Made by a program: the position numbers and the translations under genes. Of a stretch of 64,000 nt of DNA, positions 10,220 through 22,111 are shown piece by piece; the stretch's first letter is position 1, and each line of letters begins with the position of its first letter. The stretch lies in NCBI GenBank assembly GCA_032690845.1, contig CM064433.1:39368658-39432657 (forward strand), in the 5' to 3' direction. The DNA comes from Eleusine coracana subsp. coracana (taxonomy: Eukaryota > Streptophyta > Magnoliopsida > Poales > Poaceae). The notes beneath the pieces were generated by a model. The model saw only the letters and a program-made list of their open reading frames with translations. It had not been told where the DNA came from and made no database searches.

Positions 10220-13200
10220 ATGAGTGGACTAATATGGAACTATAGAGGGGTGGGCAAGAAGGGCCTAGGTCCCTTCTTGAGAGACTTAATTCTAGATAAT
10301 CAAGTAAACTTTGTGGGTATCCAGGAAACCAAGAAAAAGAAGTATAGTGATAATTGTTTCAGAAAAATTGATTTACAAAAACTAATTTGTCTGGTACTGG
10401 TTGCCATCTAAAGGTAAATCTGGAGGGATTTTATGTGGCATCAATTTGGACAGATTTGATGTTCTGAGCTTCAACTCAAAAGAGTTTCACATTTCAGCAA
10501 TAGTTCATGATAAAAGTTTAAAGGTTGACTTACACCTTATTGCCGTTTATGGCCCCGCCCATGATGAGGATATGGAGCAGTTCCTTCTTGAACTGGCTCA
10601 GGTGTGTAAGAATAATAAGCAACCCATGCTCGTTGGAGGGGATTTCAACATCATACGGTATGGGTCTGTGAAGAATAAAAATTTCTAGACCAATGAGTGG
10701 AGTGATATGTTCAAGAAAATTATCAATACTCATGAGCTTAGAGAACTCTACTGGGCTAGTGGCAAATACACCTGGAGCAATAACCAAAACAACCCAACAT
10801 TAGAAAAACTGGATAGAGTTCTGATGAATAAAGATTCGGAAAGTATTTTTTTTCCTTTCAAATATTTAAAAGAAACCTAGGGTGATGTCTGATCATAATC
10901 CTATCATTTTCTCTACTGGTCAACAACAATCCAAATATAAGAAACAATTCAGGTTTGATCTCTCATGGATCAAACAAGTGGGGTTCAAAGACAAAGTTGC
11001 TACAATCTGGAGCAGGAGAGTGGTAGCAGCATCAAAGCTAGATCAATGGTTAATAAAGGAGAAAAGAACTAAGAATTGTTTTCAAGGGATGGGGAAATAA
11101 AGCAAAAGGGAGTGCTAAGAAACAAAAGGCAGACTTGCAAGATGAGCTGATGCTCCTAGAGTCGATTGAAGAAATCCAGATGCTTGATAATATTCAACTC
11201 GGTAAGAAAACTGATATACATACTGAGTTGTTGAAGATTTATGAACAAGAAGAGTTATATTGGAATGAGAGGTCCAATTGCAACTGGTTACTCAGAGGAG
11301 ATAATAACACTAACTACTTCCATATAGTAGAAAATTGGAAAAAGAGAAAAATACAATTTTCTCTCTTTGCCATGAAGATAGAATCATTGAAGGGGATGAG
11401 AACCTACTAGAACATGCCACCAATTACTATAAATCTCTTTTTGGTCCTATAGAATAACCTTGTCTCAGATTTGACCCTTCGTGCTGGATTGAGAATGAGA
11501 AAGTGACAAATGAGGAGAATGAGGCAATGATTCAAGAATTTATGGAGGAAGAGATTAAGAATGCTATCTTCTCTATGGAGAAGAACACTGCACCAGGACA
11601 TGATCACCTCCCTGTGGAGTTCGACCAAGAGTTTGCGAGATCATCAAAGAAGACTTGACCAGTCTTTTTAATGATTTTCATAGCAACAAACTCGACATAA
11701 GTAGAATTAATTATGGCATAATTGCCCTTCTCCCTAAACTCAAGGAAGCAAACAAAATCCAGCAATATAGGCCTATTTGCCTGTTGAATGTCAAATACAA
11801 AATTTTCACAAAGGTTTCAACTATAAGAATGGAGAGATTGATGGATAAAATCATAAGTAATTGTCAAAATGCCTTTATTAAAGGCAGGAATATCATGGAT
11901 TGCATTATGTGCCTACATGAGATCATACACGATACTAAGGAAAAGAAAAAGGATGGAGTAATCCTCAAGATAGACTTCGAGAAAGCTTATGATAAAATAA
12001 GTTGGGAGTTCCTTTTAGAATGTCTTAGTAGCAGAGCATTTCATGACAAATGGTATATGTGGATGAAAAGTGTGGTGATGAAAGGGGCACTTAGTGTCAA
12101 ACTCGATAATACCATCGAGCCATATTTTCAAAGTGGAAAAGGGGTAAGACAAGGAGACCCGCTATCCCCCTTCCTGTTAAATCTAGAAGCTGATACATTA
12201 GCTAAGATAATAAGAATGGCCCAGGTCTACAACCTAGTAAAAGGTCTAGTCCCACAGTATATTGATAATGGAATTGTGGCATTACAATGTGCTGATGATA
12301 CTATCATCTACTTACAAGATGATAAGGAAGCGGCTATTAACATGAAGCTCCTCCAACATAATTATGAGCTCATGTCAGGATTAAAAATCAGCTTTCAGAA
12401 AAGCGAAGTGTTGATGATCATAAGGGACCAAGTAAAAATTGCTGAGTATGCAGATTTATTTAATTGTGCAGTAGGGGATTGGCCCCTAAGATATTTGGGT
12501 GTGCCTGTGTAACATCAAAGAATACATATTGTGGATTGGATTTTTATATGTGACAAACTAGGTAAAAGACTTGAAGGTTGGCAAGGAGGATGCTTGACCT
12601 TAGGATAAAGAAGTATTCTAATTAACTCAAGTCTGTCTAGCATCCCCATTTACCAAATGCCAATGTATTTACTGCCAAAAACCATAGTTGAGAAGATGGA
12701 TAAAATCAGGAAGAGACTCTTCAGGCAAGGTGGAGCACAAAAAAAGAAATATCATCTGGTTAAGTGGTTAAAGATTTGCAAACGTAAGTCCAAAGGTGGC
12801 TTAGGTATAAAGGATTTGAGGAAACTCAACCTAAGCTTACTTAGTAAATGGTGGTGGAAGATTGAAAGTGATGAAGGACTTTGGCAGGAAATTGTTAAGA
12901 AGAAATATATCAAAGATAAATGTGCATCTCAAATTAAACATAAAATTTGACTCGCCAGTTTGGGCTGATCTGATAAAAGTTAAGAAATTTACACCAACAA
13001 CAGGCTCATGATAGTTGGCAATGGTAAAGCCACAGATTTCTGAAATGATAAATGATGTGGAAATTTCTCCTCCTGTGAGAAATTTCAATCACTATATGAC
13101 ATATGTTGGGATCAATTAGTCACAGTAGAAAAAATTGTGGAAAGAATTTGAAGCCTGAGATTCAGAAGATGGCTGGATGAACCACTACAGAAGCAATGAG

Positions 13201-13905
13201 AAAGTTGTTGGATATGTTGACAACAATCACGCTCTCTAATATAGCTGATGCACCAAAGTGGTCTAAAGCAAAAAGAGGTAAACTAAGTGTGTGGTCGGTA
13301 TATAATCACTTACATAGTGAAGAAAACAATGAACCATTGAATATCCTTTGGAAGGCAAAACTGTCGCTGAAAAACAAAATCTTCATGTGGTTAAATGCGC
13401 AGAATGCCATACCGACGAAGGATAACTTAATAAGAAGAAAGTGGAAGGGTAGCAAATTCTGTGCTTTCTATAATGAAGAGTAAATGATCAAACATCTCTT
13501 CTTCGATTGTGTGGTGATAAAGTATGTTTGGAGTATTATTGCTCATGCTTTAGGAGCTACTTGTAGACCAGATTCAGTTCATCAATACTTTGCGTGGGTA
13601 CAAACGTTTCTACTGAATGGAAGGAAATTCTACATGATAGGACAAGCAACATTCTGCTGGGGCACATAGAAACTGAGAAACCGGGTGTGTTTTGATAAAA
13701 TGTTTTTATGATCTCCTATAGAGATCATTTGTGTTCATTTCTAAAAAATTGGGCAGGGCTAATGGCAGATGAAGACAAGCAGGCGCTGGAGGAAGGATCA
13801 GGAGCACTCCTGCAAATAGCAACCACCATGCATCCAAGACAAGCAAGAACGGAAGCTACAGGTGCGATCATGGGAGCGGATGCATCAATGGATGGAACAA
13901 TCTGA
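10220..13905 (+). pseudogene. LINE ORF2: endonuclease, reverse transcriptase, zf-RVT, broken
   Basis: The reading frame starts with MSGLIWNYRGVGKKG. The AP-endonuclease-like domain (10220-11000) shows NYRGVG, GIQETK, GGDFN, LDRVL and SDHNPI. The reverse transcriptase (11655-12512) shows YRPICLLNVKYKIF, FEKAYDKISW, GVRQGDPLSPFL and CADDTIIY (usually FADDT or YADDT) in motif order. A zf-RVT-like segment (about 13300-13560) has WKAKLSLKNKIFMWL and IKHLFFDC, and the tail has CSFLKNWAGL. Stops and frameshifts lie at about 10400, 10688, 11097, 11410, 12512 and 13483, so it is dead. It would have reverse-transcribed its own RNA at nicked target DNA. Confidence 0.85.
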
Positions 13906-14083
13906 AAGACAAGGATTTAAGGGGATTTTTGTTTATTCCTTATGTTCATAGAATTTGTTGGTTCTTTTGTTTGGTGATTGAACTAGTAGTCTAGTGCAAG
14001 TAAACGCTTTCAGGAACTTGTTGTACTTTCATTGCCCAGGTAATGAAATTCCAGAGGTGTGACCTCTGTTATGCAAAAAAAAA

Positions 14084-14557
14084 CGAGTAGGGTAAGGAGG
14101 ACCCTGTTTGCGATGTAGTTGTCATCAACCTCGACGTAGCCCTTAGCATCATACTTGACGTGTGCCCAGGCTTGGAACTCCAGGAACCTGGCGTTGTTGC
14201 GCTCGGAGATCTCAGCGAGGACACGCAGCGACTCAGTGCTCTTTTCAATGAATTCCTGGGATAAGCACTGTAGGGGATCATTGATCATCTGGTTGTAGTA
14301 CACGTCCGGGTCCTGGATGGGATCCGGCCTCCACAACCGGATGTCCTCCAAGTACTCCTGCGCCATCCGCATCGGGTTCCCCACCTCTTCGCTGCCGCCT
14401 GTGGCAGCTTCCGCGGCCATGTCCACCGGTGGCACGGTCAGGTCAGCAGCGGCGTGCTTCTCACTGTCAGGGTGTTATTGTCTTCCAACTTCGCTGCAGG
14501 TCCCTTGGCACTGACAACCGCATCCATCGAGGACGAAGAGCACCACTCGAGACCCAT
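14084..14557 (-). pseudogene. 5' part of family member C (frameshifted, cut by LINE)
   Basis: The minus strand starts at MGLEWCSSSSMDAV (14557), homologous to the N-terminus of gene B. The frame is lost near 14465-14450. The next frame picks up at EKHAAAD, then AEAATGGSEE, YYNQMINDPLQ, EFIEKSTESLR, FLEFQAWAH and KGYVEVDDNYIANRVLL. At that point the LINE poly(A) begins, and the read-through residues FFCITEV belong to the LINE. The remainder of the gene is at 8547-8715. Two independent lesions make this a pseudogene. The family has no function I recognise. Confidence 0.7.
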
Positions 14558-15454
14558 GATCGGAGTCTCGTCATCGAACGCCGACTGCTGGAGGATTTCG
14601 AGTCGAAGTTGGATGGATGGATTGGGATTGTAGATGGGAGGAGGCAGCGGCCGCCTACTTCGGTTATGATATGGACGGGGACTCGTGCTATTCCCGTCTC
14701 CAATTTGCAGTGAATTCCCAGAGTTGTAATGAATGTGGAGTCCAACGAAAGCCACAACGCACGACTCTTGTGTATCAAGAAGAACAGGTTTGGACTCTTG
14801 TGCAGTCGTCCTCAGCTGCCCTCTGTACCCCTTGTTCTTAGCAGTTGGCCCTAGTCTATCGTATCGCTCATGATGGATGTGTTCTACTTATCACAAACAA
14901 AAAATTATGTACATCATCAAATCATTTCGAACGAGATCTGCAGAAACATAGAATAGCAACGTAACAGAGGATTCTAAGTCAGCTCAAGGAACTTCATCAG
15001 GCCACATGGTGTCACGTGGCTTGTAACGCCGATTTACCTTATCAAAATATTTTTCCCTGCAAAGTTCGAGGGCAAAAGCCCTAGCCAACCACCATATGCA
15101 CTGCCTCATGACAATACCGCTTACAGCTCAGAAACAGTTTGAGCACTCTCTGCTGCACGGCACAGGATACCAATTTATTACCTGACCAGACCAGTAAACA
15201 TACTGAGGAAAAGAATGTTTCGAAACATGAAAAAGGGGGATTCTACAGACGAAAACGGGGGGACGTTGGCATTGTCCAGGTTGGGTTCCACGTCATGCGT
15301 TTTCAACGAAGTTATATGAAACAACACTATGGGCAAAGTGCAAGTCGGGGAATGCAATGTGGTATATGTGCATGTCACCGGATCACATTTTCTTTGTAAT
15401 AAAAGTCACGCAGTTCATCTGTTCATTGTATCAATTTAAGTCGGGTTTCAGCTT
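14558..15454. other. 5' flank of member C, duplicated at 15809-17970
   Basis: Contains the conserved 5' block of the gene family (14721-14743) and then a stretch (14800-15090) repeated at about 16180-16285 and 17714-17970. The repeat includes CGAACGAGATCTGCAGAAAC, GGCCACATGGTGTCA and AAAGTTCGAGGGCAAA. In the second copy a CACTA element interrupts it; this copy is the empty site. Nothing coding is supported. Confidence 0.6.
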
Positions 15455-15808
15455 GTTATTTGTTGGATTCAGCAGCAACCCCATCTTCTTCAGTCTTCAC
15501 CATGTTCCTCCATGGAGATACCAACAAGCACGGTTTAAATGGAATTTCAGCACTCTTATACAGAGCAACAGGTAGGACACAGCACCCACGCAGTTGTTGC
15601 AATTTAGCTGATAGCCTTTAGTGAGTAATATAAGCTTAAGAATATGCTCTATGATAGCACTATTAACTTCCCGAGGAGGACACATTTGGTGGAAGAAAAG
15701 GAATCTCCTACCGAATCCGTCAGGTGTGTTGTCTCCTAACTTCACCGCAGGTCCCTCGGCACTGGCCACCGCATCCGTCGAAGACGAAGAGCACAACTCG
15801 AGACCCAT
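15455..15808 (-). pseudogene. Relic of family member D
   Basis: At 15455-15540 the plus strand carries TTGGATTCAGCAGCAACCCC and CACCATGTTCCTCCATGG, which on the minus strand match the C-terminal MEGHGEEDGVAVGSN end of gene A with frame damage. At 15720-15808 it carries the N-terminal MGLELCSSSSTDAV segment that matches member C. The conserved middle (YYNRM to VEVDD) is absent and replaced by about 180 bp of unrelated sequence. It is a shell of a gene, retaining both ends and its 5' flank. Confidence 0.6.
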
Positions 15809-16285
15809 GATCGGAGCCTCGTTGTCAAACGCTGGCCTCTGGAAGATTTTGATTCGAAGCTGGATGGATGGATTGGGGTTGTGGATGGGAGGAGGCCATC
15901 GGCCCCTTGCGTCGGTTGTGATATGAACTGGGGACACCGACTCCGGAACGACTCGTGCTGTTTCCCGGGTCCAATTTGCGGTGCATCCCAGAGTTGTAAT
16001 GGATGTGGAGTCCAACAAGGCAACAGTGCATGACAACTCTTGCGCTCAACAAGAATGAAAGTTTGGAGACTCTGCCGCTTCGATGCGTGCACCCCTCGAA
16101 AGACTGGGGCCAACGAATGAGCAAGATTATATTTTACTGAATGGAACGGTGCAGCGAATCGTCGTCATCTGCTGCAAACGTGTACTCCCTAGTTCGTTGC
16201 AGTTGGCCCCAGCCTAACGTATTCAATCATGAATCATGATAGATGCATTCTATTTATCACTAACCAAAAATTCCACAGATCATAT

Positions 16286-17713
16286 CACTACCACAAAATG
16301 AGGATTTAGTGACGCGAGTTTAGGGATGGGTAAAATAGTAAGTCACTATATCACTTATAGAGACGCGCTCCTCAAACCACGTCACTGCTATTTCACTGAA
16401 GAGTAGGAAGCGGTCTACAGTAAAGGATTTAGTAATGAGTAAAAGAAACTCATCCCTATATCTTTAAGCAATAGGGATGGGTTTTAGTAGCAGTGATGGC
16501 TTTGAAAAGCATGTCACTATAGGCTGGAGATTTAGGGATGGGTTTTTATAGCAGTGACGGGGTTTTGTGTCCCCGTCCCTAAAGGTTGAAGCTATAGGAA
16601 CGGGTTTCTATGCCAACGACGGGGTTTTGATTGTCCGTCTCTATTACATATCCATGTAGAGACGGGGATAGTTATCAAGTCACTTAGTGATGTAGTGGTA
16701 AGATCTCATCACTCCTTCAAAGGGGACCAAAGTTTGAATCCCATGCGCGGCAGGGTTTTTTTTTTTTTGCCCTTTATAACCCTAGCGGTCACCTTGCCTC
16801 ATCCTCGTCTTACTCCACCCTCGCCCTAGCTGCCATCTCGCCTCTTCCTCCTCCTCTTCTCAACCCGCGGCCTCACCTCCGCCTCCTCTCCACCCCATCG
16901 GCATCCTCTCTTCCTCGGCAGCCTTCTCTCTCCCCCTTGCATCCTCCTATGCCCTCCTCTCTCTCCCCTGGCGGCTGCCTCTCTTCCCCCCTCCCCTCGG
17001 CCTCGAGGTCACCGGATCCGATGCCAGTAGCCTCGGGGTCGCCGGATCTGATGCTAGTGGATTTGGGCGCCTCCACTCAACCTTGACCTTGGGCGCTAGG
17101 CCTCCTTACCTCCCCCTTAGGTGACGGCGGCCTCCTCTCCCCCATCCGGTGATGGTGGCTGTCTCCTCTCCCCCGTCGAGCTCCTGTCCTCCCCATGCGG
17201 TGACGACGACGGCCACGGGCACATCGGATCCGGTGGCGGTGGCCTCGGGCTCGCCAGATCTGGTGACCTCCCCTCTCCATCCAGCGACGGCGGCTGCCTC
17301 CTCTCCCCCGTCGGGCTCCTCTCCTCCCCATGCGGTGATGGCGGCGGCAACGGGCTTGCCGGATCTTGCGATGGCAGCCTCGGGCTCGCCAGATCCGGTG
17401 GCCTCCCCTCCCCATCCAGCAATGGTGGCTGCCTCCTCTCCCCCGTCGGGTTCGTCCGGGCCGGGCCAGGCCGTGCTGGTCCACTTTTTTCTTTTTCTTT
17501 TTTATTAGATATTGCTATAGGGATGGGGGTATGTACAGTCTCTTAAAGACAGTAGGGACGGGTTTAGGAATCTGTCACTATAGGTCTAGATTCAGTGACA
17601 GTTAAATATCCTTCTCTACAGCCTAAGTTTAGTGACGTAAAAATTGAGACAGCTCTGATTTGCGTCTCTATTGGGTTAGAAATCCGTCACTAAAGGCTGA
17701 ATCTGTAGTAGTG
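16286..17713. mobile_element. CACTA element, 1.4 kb, with 135-bp tandem repeats
   Basis: The ends are CACTACCACAAAATG and CTGTAGTAGTG, with sub-terminal TAGTGAC/GTCACTA repeats near both ends. It is related to the element at 608-1273. The flanks (TAT left, ATT right) are not a perfect duplication. The paralogous 14.9-kb segment lacks the element and reads straight through (AATCATTTCGAAC), confirming an insertion. No transposase is present. Confidence 0.8.
17150..17460. repeat. Three-unit tandem repeat, period about 135 bp
   Basis: CTCCTCTCCCCCGTCG recurs at about 17163, 17298 and 17433. The intervening GC-rich sequence also repeats, keeping long overlapping reading frames open on both strands. 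These Ser/Pro/Ala-rich frames look like by-products of the repeat, not a gene. The repeat lies inside the CACTA element. Confidence 0.7.
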
Positions 17714-17997
17714 ATTCGAACAAGATCTGTAGAAACATAGGAGAAGAATCATGGAGAGCTATTCCAGTAACGAACATATAACAATTCCAAACTGATGTTC
17801 CGCTTGACCTGTGGATAGAATCCCAAAACAACCGAGGATTCCAAGAACTCGGCTCCAAGAACTTCAATAGGCCACATGGTGTCATGCACGTTGATTGTAA
17901 GGCCAATTTACCTGATCAATTTTTTTCCACAAAGTTCGAGGGCAAAGCCTTAGCCGTATGCATTGCCTCTTGTCCATGACCAAGGGTTAGTTTGGTT

Positions 17998-18065
17998 GGA
18001 TTCAACAGCAAGCCCATCCTCTTCACCATGCTCCTTGACATGGACTCCAACACTACTCGACAATG
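17998..18065 (-). pseudogene. Relic of family member E (3' end only)
   Basis: TTGGATTCAACAGCAAGCCC followed by CATCCTCTTCACCATGCTCC is, on the minus strand, the last roughly 20 codons of the gene family (GEEDG...SN type). Nothing else of the gene follows. It lies downstream of a copy of the family 5' flank, repeating the arrangement seen at 15455. Confidence 0.5.
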
Positions 18066-18639
18066 TCTTCCGCCCGGATCAGGCCAGCAAGTTGGGCCTT
18101 GGAGCTAAAATTAAGGAGCTCCAACTCATGGAATAAGAAAAACAATATTTAAATTAGTGATATTTTACTTGCTCCCAAAGGCTCACACTTATCATGCACC
18201 TCTAAAAGTCATTTCACAAATTCAGACTAGATTCAAGCTCAATAGGGTCTTCTTTCCCCGCTGATTCCACCAAGCCTGTTTTTTTAGTTGTAATTTTGCT
18301 AGATAGTAGATAGGGATAGTGGAAATCTTGTTAGTCCTCATTCATATATCAGAAATAATTTTTTAAAATCATAAGTAACCAAGTTTACTTAGCTTGTTTA
18401 TAGCTACAATAGCTAGAAGATATAAAATTCATTTCCTTTATTCATTAAACATATGCTTTTCTAATACTGCATATTTTCTCTATCTATACAATTTAAATGA
18501 AGTGTGCAGGCTTAATAAGAAGATGAATCTTATACGCATCAGAAGAATATGTTCTATAGCATCAATGACTTTTCTCTACTAATTTACTAATTGATAGTCA
18601 TTTACAGTCAACTTGAGGCTTCTACAGCGAGTCCGATAA
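18066..18639. other. Gene-free spacer
   Basis: AT-rich. The short plus-strand frame at 18394-18582 has no recognisable feature. I see nothing else. Confidence 0.35.
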
Positions 18640-19149
18640 CTATATTGGTTTTTTGTAAACTTTAGCCTTCAGGCCATTGATGAAGGATAAAAGAGTGGGG
18701 AGAAGGACAATAGGAATAGAGGTAAGCAAAAGCGTAGGATCAAGGTCAATAGAAAGTGCAACATGAAATGCAAAAAGAGCAAGAAGATTCAAGCAAACTT
18801 TTAAGCCATTTGTTTTTATTTTCTTGATTTTATATTTTTTTCCTAGATACATGTCGTTCTTGTAGCTTGTAAACAGCATCTTGGTTATAACAACCAGCAA
18901 ATAATATTATTTTGGTAACATGTTTGCTACATGAATCGTAAAGAACCAAGTCTTGTGAAGAATTGTTGGACAAAATGTTATGTGTGTAGCAACAAAATCA
19001 TAAAAGTTGTACAATTCACTAAAATAAGGTGGTCTAGATTAAGTTAGTCATCGATCATGGCTATATAGCAAATGTAACAACCATGTTTTTGCATATATAC
19101 CTTTTCAGAAAATATCCCCAGAAATATCTCCAGATATGGCTATATTGTC

Positions 19150-20311
19150 CAAGAAAAAGACACTCCAACAGACCCTCTAAGAAGCTCTTCAAAATTATGT
19201 GCTCTCCAACCCGAAATCCTCACCAGGTAGGATTGGAGAATGGGCTCGCTCGCCATCACCTAGTCCCCGACCCGATTTCGCATGCCCGACTAGTTCTTGC
19301 GCCCTGACCTTCCCGCGGTCAAAGGCTTACCTCGCTCTTCTCTCCTTCCTTCCAATCGATATGACCCCACCACGATGGTATTGGATGATCAAGGACCTCA
19401 TTGGCCCCTTTTCCACCGTGAGGACCATTCCAGTCTACCAAGGAACCTATGCAGCTTGTCGGCTTGACTTGCTGGGACTGGAATGGGTGTCCTTCCATTC
19501 AGTTTGCAGTATCGGCGTTCCCAAGGGTCATGGCCATGGATGATCAGCGTAGAGAAGAACGAGAGCGGACGTGGCAACCTCAGGGAAGAAGGCTAGTGTG
19601 CAAGGGTCACCGGCAGATGGGGAGTAGAAATGCATGATTCATGAGCGGTGGGGCACGACAGTCACATGCGCACGATAAGGGCTCGGCTTCGGTGCCTCCC
19701 AACTGGTGAAGAATATCCATTTTAGTTCAATTGTCTGAAACAACCACACTTGTTTCTTGATCTGATGGAGGCCATCTTCAATAATTAAACTGGCCATGGC
19801 AGTGGTTTTCTCTTTTGATGGAGGCCAGCTTCAACGAACCAGCCATAGCGACGTCGAAGACTAGATTTCCAATCTGTCTCCCTCTCCCTCCCTCCCTAGC
19901 CAGCATCAAGTTCATCCGCCATGGTTGTTCCACCTCAATGTAGCCACCACTCCCACGGATACGGCCGAAATTCCCAACTCAAATGGCAGCATTCATGGTC
20001 ACCCAAATGTCTGAGTTCATTGTTCCCTAGCTTCCCTTTTCCACTGCTCCATCTTGGATTGAGCTCCCAAGTTCGTCCATGGTGAGGAGAACAGGAAGCA
20101 TAAATAGCTGTTTCAATGAAAGAAAAAGAAAATAAGGGATAGTGGAAACAAAGAGGAGAACAGGGAGCATGAATATAGAGTTTGATACTCTTTCAGAGAG
20201 CATGTTGGTTTTTACTCTAGTTCTTTGGGGAATGTTTTATTGTAGAGACTAGCTAAAAACAGATAATTTGGAATCTATTTTAGCTATATTTTTGGAGTTG
20301 CTCTTATGTAA
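19150..20311. mobile_element. Possible TIR element inserted in copy 1
   Basis: Present only in copy 1 of the segmental duplication. The left side has AAAGACACTCCAACAG and the right side, reversed, TAAGAGCAACTCCAAAA, a loose inverted match of the kind seen at ends of some grass DNA elements. No target duplication could be fixed and no transposase is visible. The boundaries are approximate. Confidence 0.3.
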
Positions 20312-20441
20312 AATAAATATAAAATAACTCACTTCTCCAGAAAAGCAGTTCATGGTTCATCATTAAAGTTGAAGCTACGTACAGCTATATATAGCGCAGA
20401 CAAAAACGAACAATTTAAGCTGGATTTCAGCAAGTAATTAA

Positions 20442-21020
20442 CTAGTTGGATCCAACGGCAACACCATCTTCTTCACCATGCCCCTCCATATCAATGGGGA
20501 CCCCAACATCGACATTCAACCCAAGCGCATCTACCTTTTCAGCCCTGGCCATTGCAGCGTCCCAGTCCTCCTGCGTCACGGCTTGCCGGAGCAGGACTCT
20601 CTTCGCGATGTAGATGTCGTCGACCTCGACGCAGCCCTTGGCCTCGAACTCGGCGCGCGCCCAGTCCTGGAACTCCTTGAACTTGACGTCGTTGTGCTCT
20701 GACACCTCCTTGATGTTGCGCATGGACTGGGTGCTCCGGTCGATGTATTCCTGTGTGAAGAGCTGAAGGGGATGGTTGATCATCCTGTTGTAGTACTCGT
20801 CCGGGTCCTGCACGGGAGTCGGCTTCCACGACAGGATGTAGTCCACGAGGCTCTGCGACAGGCGCGTCAGGTTCTTCCCTTCCTCGCCGCTGGTGGCAGC
20901 TTCCATGGACGACGCCGCCGCCGGTGTCGCGTCGGCAGCAGCGTGCTTCTCTCCCTCTGATGCGATGCCTCCCGCGGCGATCGTAGAAGGCGCCTCCTCC
21001 TCACCAGCCACCGCGTCCAT
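20442..21020 (-). CDS. Family member A, 192-residue protein of unknown function
   Basis: This is the longest uninterrupted member of the local gene family. The N-terminal 50 residues are Ala/Glu-rich and look disordered. The core follows: LTRLSQSLVDYILSW, PDEYYNRMINHPLQLF, QEYIDRSTQSM, FKEFQDWARAEF and KGCVEVDDIYIAKR, then QEDWDAAMARAEK. The C-terminus is acidic (MEGHGEEDGVAVGSN). There is no signal peptide, membrane segment or known catalytic motif. Compared with gene B, a one-base deletion just upstream puts the ancestral start (MDGD..., at about 21056) out of frame, so the frame now begins at MDAVAGEEE; the true product may be N-terminally changed. The core composition suggests a helical domain. 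I do not recognise the family and assign no function. Confidence is for being a real gene or recent gene copy. Confidence 0.65.
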   Translation of the reverse strand: MDAVAGEEEAPSTIAAGGIASEGEKHAAADATPAAASSMEAATSGEEGKNLTRLSQSLVDYILSWKPTPVQDPDEYYNRMINHPLQLFTQEYIDRSTQSMRNIKEVSEHNDVKFKEFQDWARAEFEAKGCVEVDDIYIAKRVLLRQAVTQEDWDAAMARAEKVDALGLNVDVGVPIDMEGHGEEDGVAVGSN

Positions 21021-21200
21021 CGAAGAGCACTGCTGAGATGCGAGTCACCGTCCATCGGAGACTCCTCGTAGAACGCCGGCGGCCAGATTTCTATTGAATC
21101 GAACTCGACGCTCGATGGATAGATTGGGATTGTGGATGGGAGGCGGCGGTGGGGGCTCCGTTATGAACGACGAATCGGGGAGATTGGCGACGCGCCCCAG

Positions 21201-21222
21201 AGTCGTAATGGATGTGGAGTCC
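21201..21222 (-). promoter_or_regulatory. Conserved 5' block of the gene family (member A)
   Basis: AGTCGTAATGGATGTGGAGT lies about 180 bp upstream of the start. Near-identical blocks lie upstream of members C (14721-14743), D (15991-16013) and B (43865-43887). It may be 5' UTR or a promoter element; conservation may simply reflect shared descent. Confidence 0.4.
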
Positions 21223-22111
21223 GATGACGAATCGACGCAGGAAATTCGCAGTTTCGTTTGACCACATCGCTAAGAGAGTAAGAGTACCAGAGGATTTGCA
21301 GATTACTTTGTGGCGATTTGGACAGCATGGAATTTGTTCAACCGTACAGATTATCTACAACTGAATATCTGTTCTCTGAACTCCTCTGAATGGATTGTTT
21401 TTGTTGCTACCCACTAAAACGATTACAATATAAAGTTCCACTCATACAAGGCTGGAAGTTTTTTCAGATATCCATATTTTTATGCTATTCGATGACTATT
21501 AGAATAGAAGCGTATTTAATCAGAGTAAAGCAAAGTGGTCTGTGATTCGAGAGCGTTAGAATTCCTATTGTCGGACGAACGTCAGAACTAGAGAGACAGA
21601 ATCTGGTGCTGTAGGAGCTGGCATTTTGGTATTTTTTTAAATACAGTGTTTAAAAAGTTTATTACAATCTAAATCTACGTGCTGGAGCCTGGAGGTAGTG
21701 ACCATAATCCAGGCCTTTGTGGCCGCCTATTCCGTATCCATGATCACCAAAATTTTTCATACCCGATTATCTAACTGTTATTGACTGAAACAAACAGAGC
21801 TCGGCTGACCGAAACCTGCTAACTGGACTGACATAGCTTACTGAAGCTTGACTCAAAACTAGGCTAACGTGACACTGCTGACGCTATGTACAAGGTGCAA
21901 CGAACGAGTAAACAACCCATATTCTTGAGAAACGGAAGCAAGCAGATCAATTCAGTGGAAACCAAAGATAAATACTGAAGCTCTTAGATCGATGGCCTTT
22001 AATAGTTGAATTGCTGCTGATTGGGTCCATAAGAAACAAACAGCACCAACAGGCAGGTCTTTGGGGAAGGTGCTCTCGCAGCAGTCCACCAGGCTTTCAG
22101 CACGAGTCTGA

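Larger units (their letters stand above)
8716..14083 (+). mobile_element. L1-type LINE, about 5.4 kb, plus strand
   Basis: Contains ORF1-like sequence, an endonuclease, a reverse transcriptase and a zf-RVT region in L1 order, and ends in a short poly(A) at 14075-14083. A 17-bp target duplication with three mismatches is visible: AGTAGGGTGAGGAG at about 8699-8715 and AGTAGGGTAAGGAG at 14084-14100. It inserted into the coding sequence of a minus-strand gene (member C), so gene C lies on both sides. Multiple stops and frameshifts make it non-autonomous now. Confidence 0.8.

Noticed and set aside
17077..17546. Long overlapping frames of up to 141 codons
   Set aside because: They are explained by a 135-bp tandem repeat inside a CACTA element.
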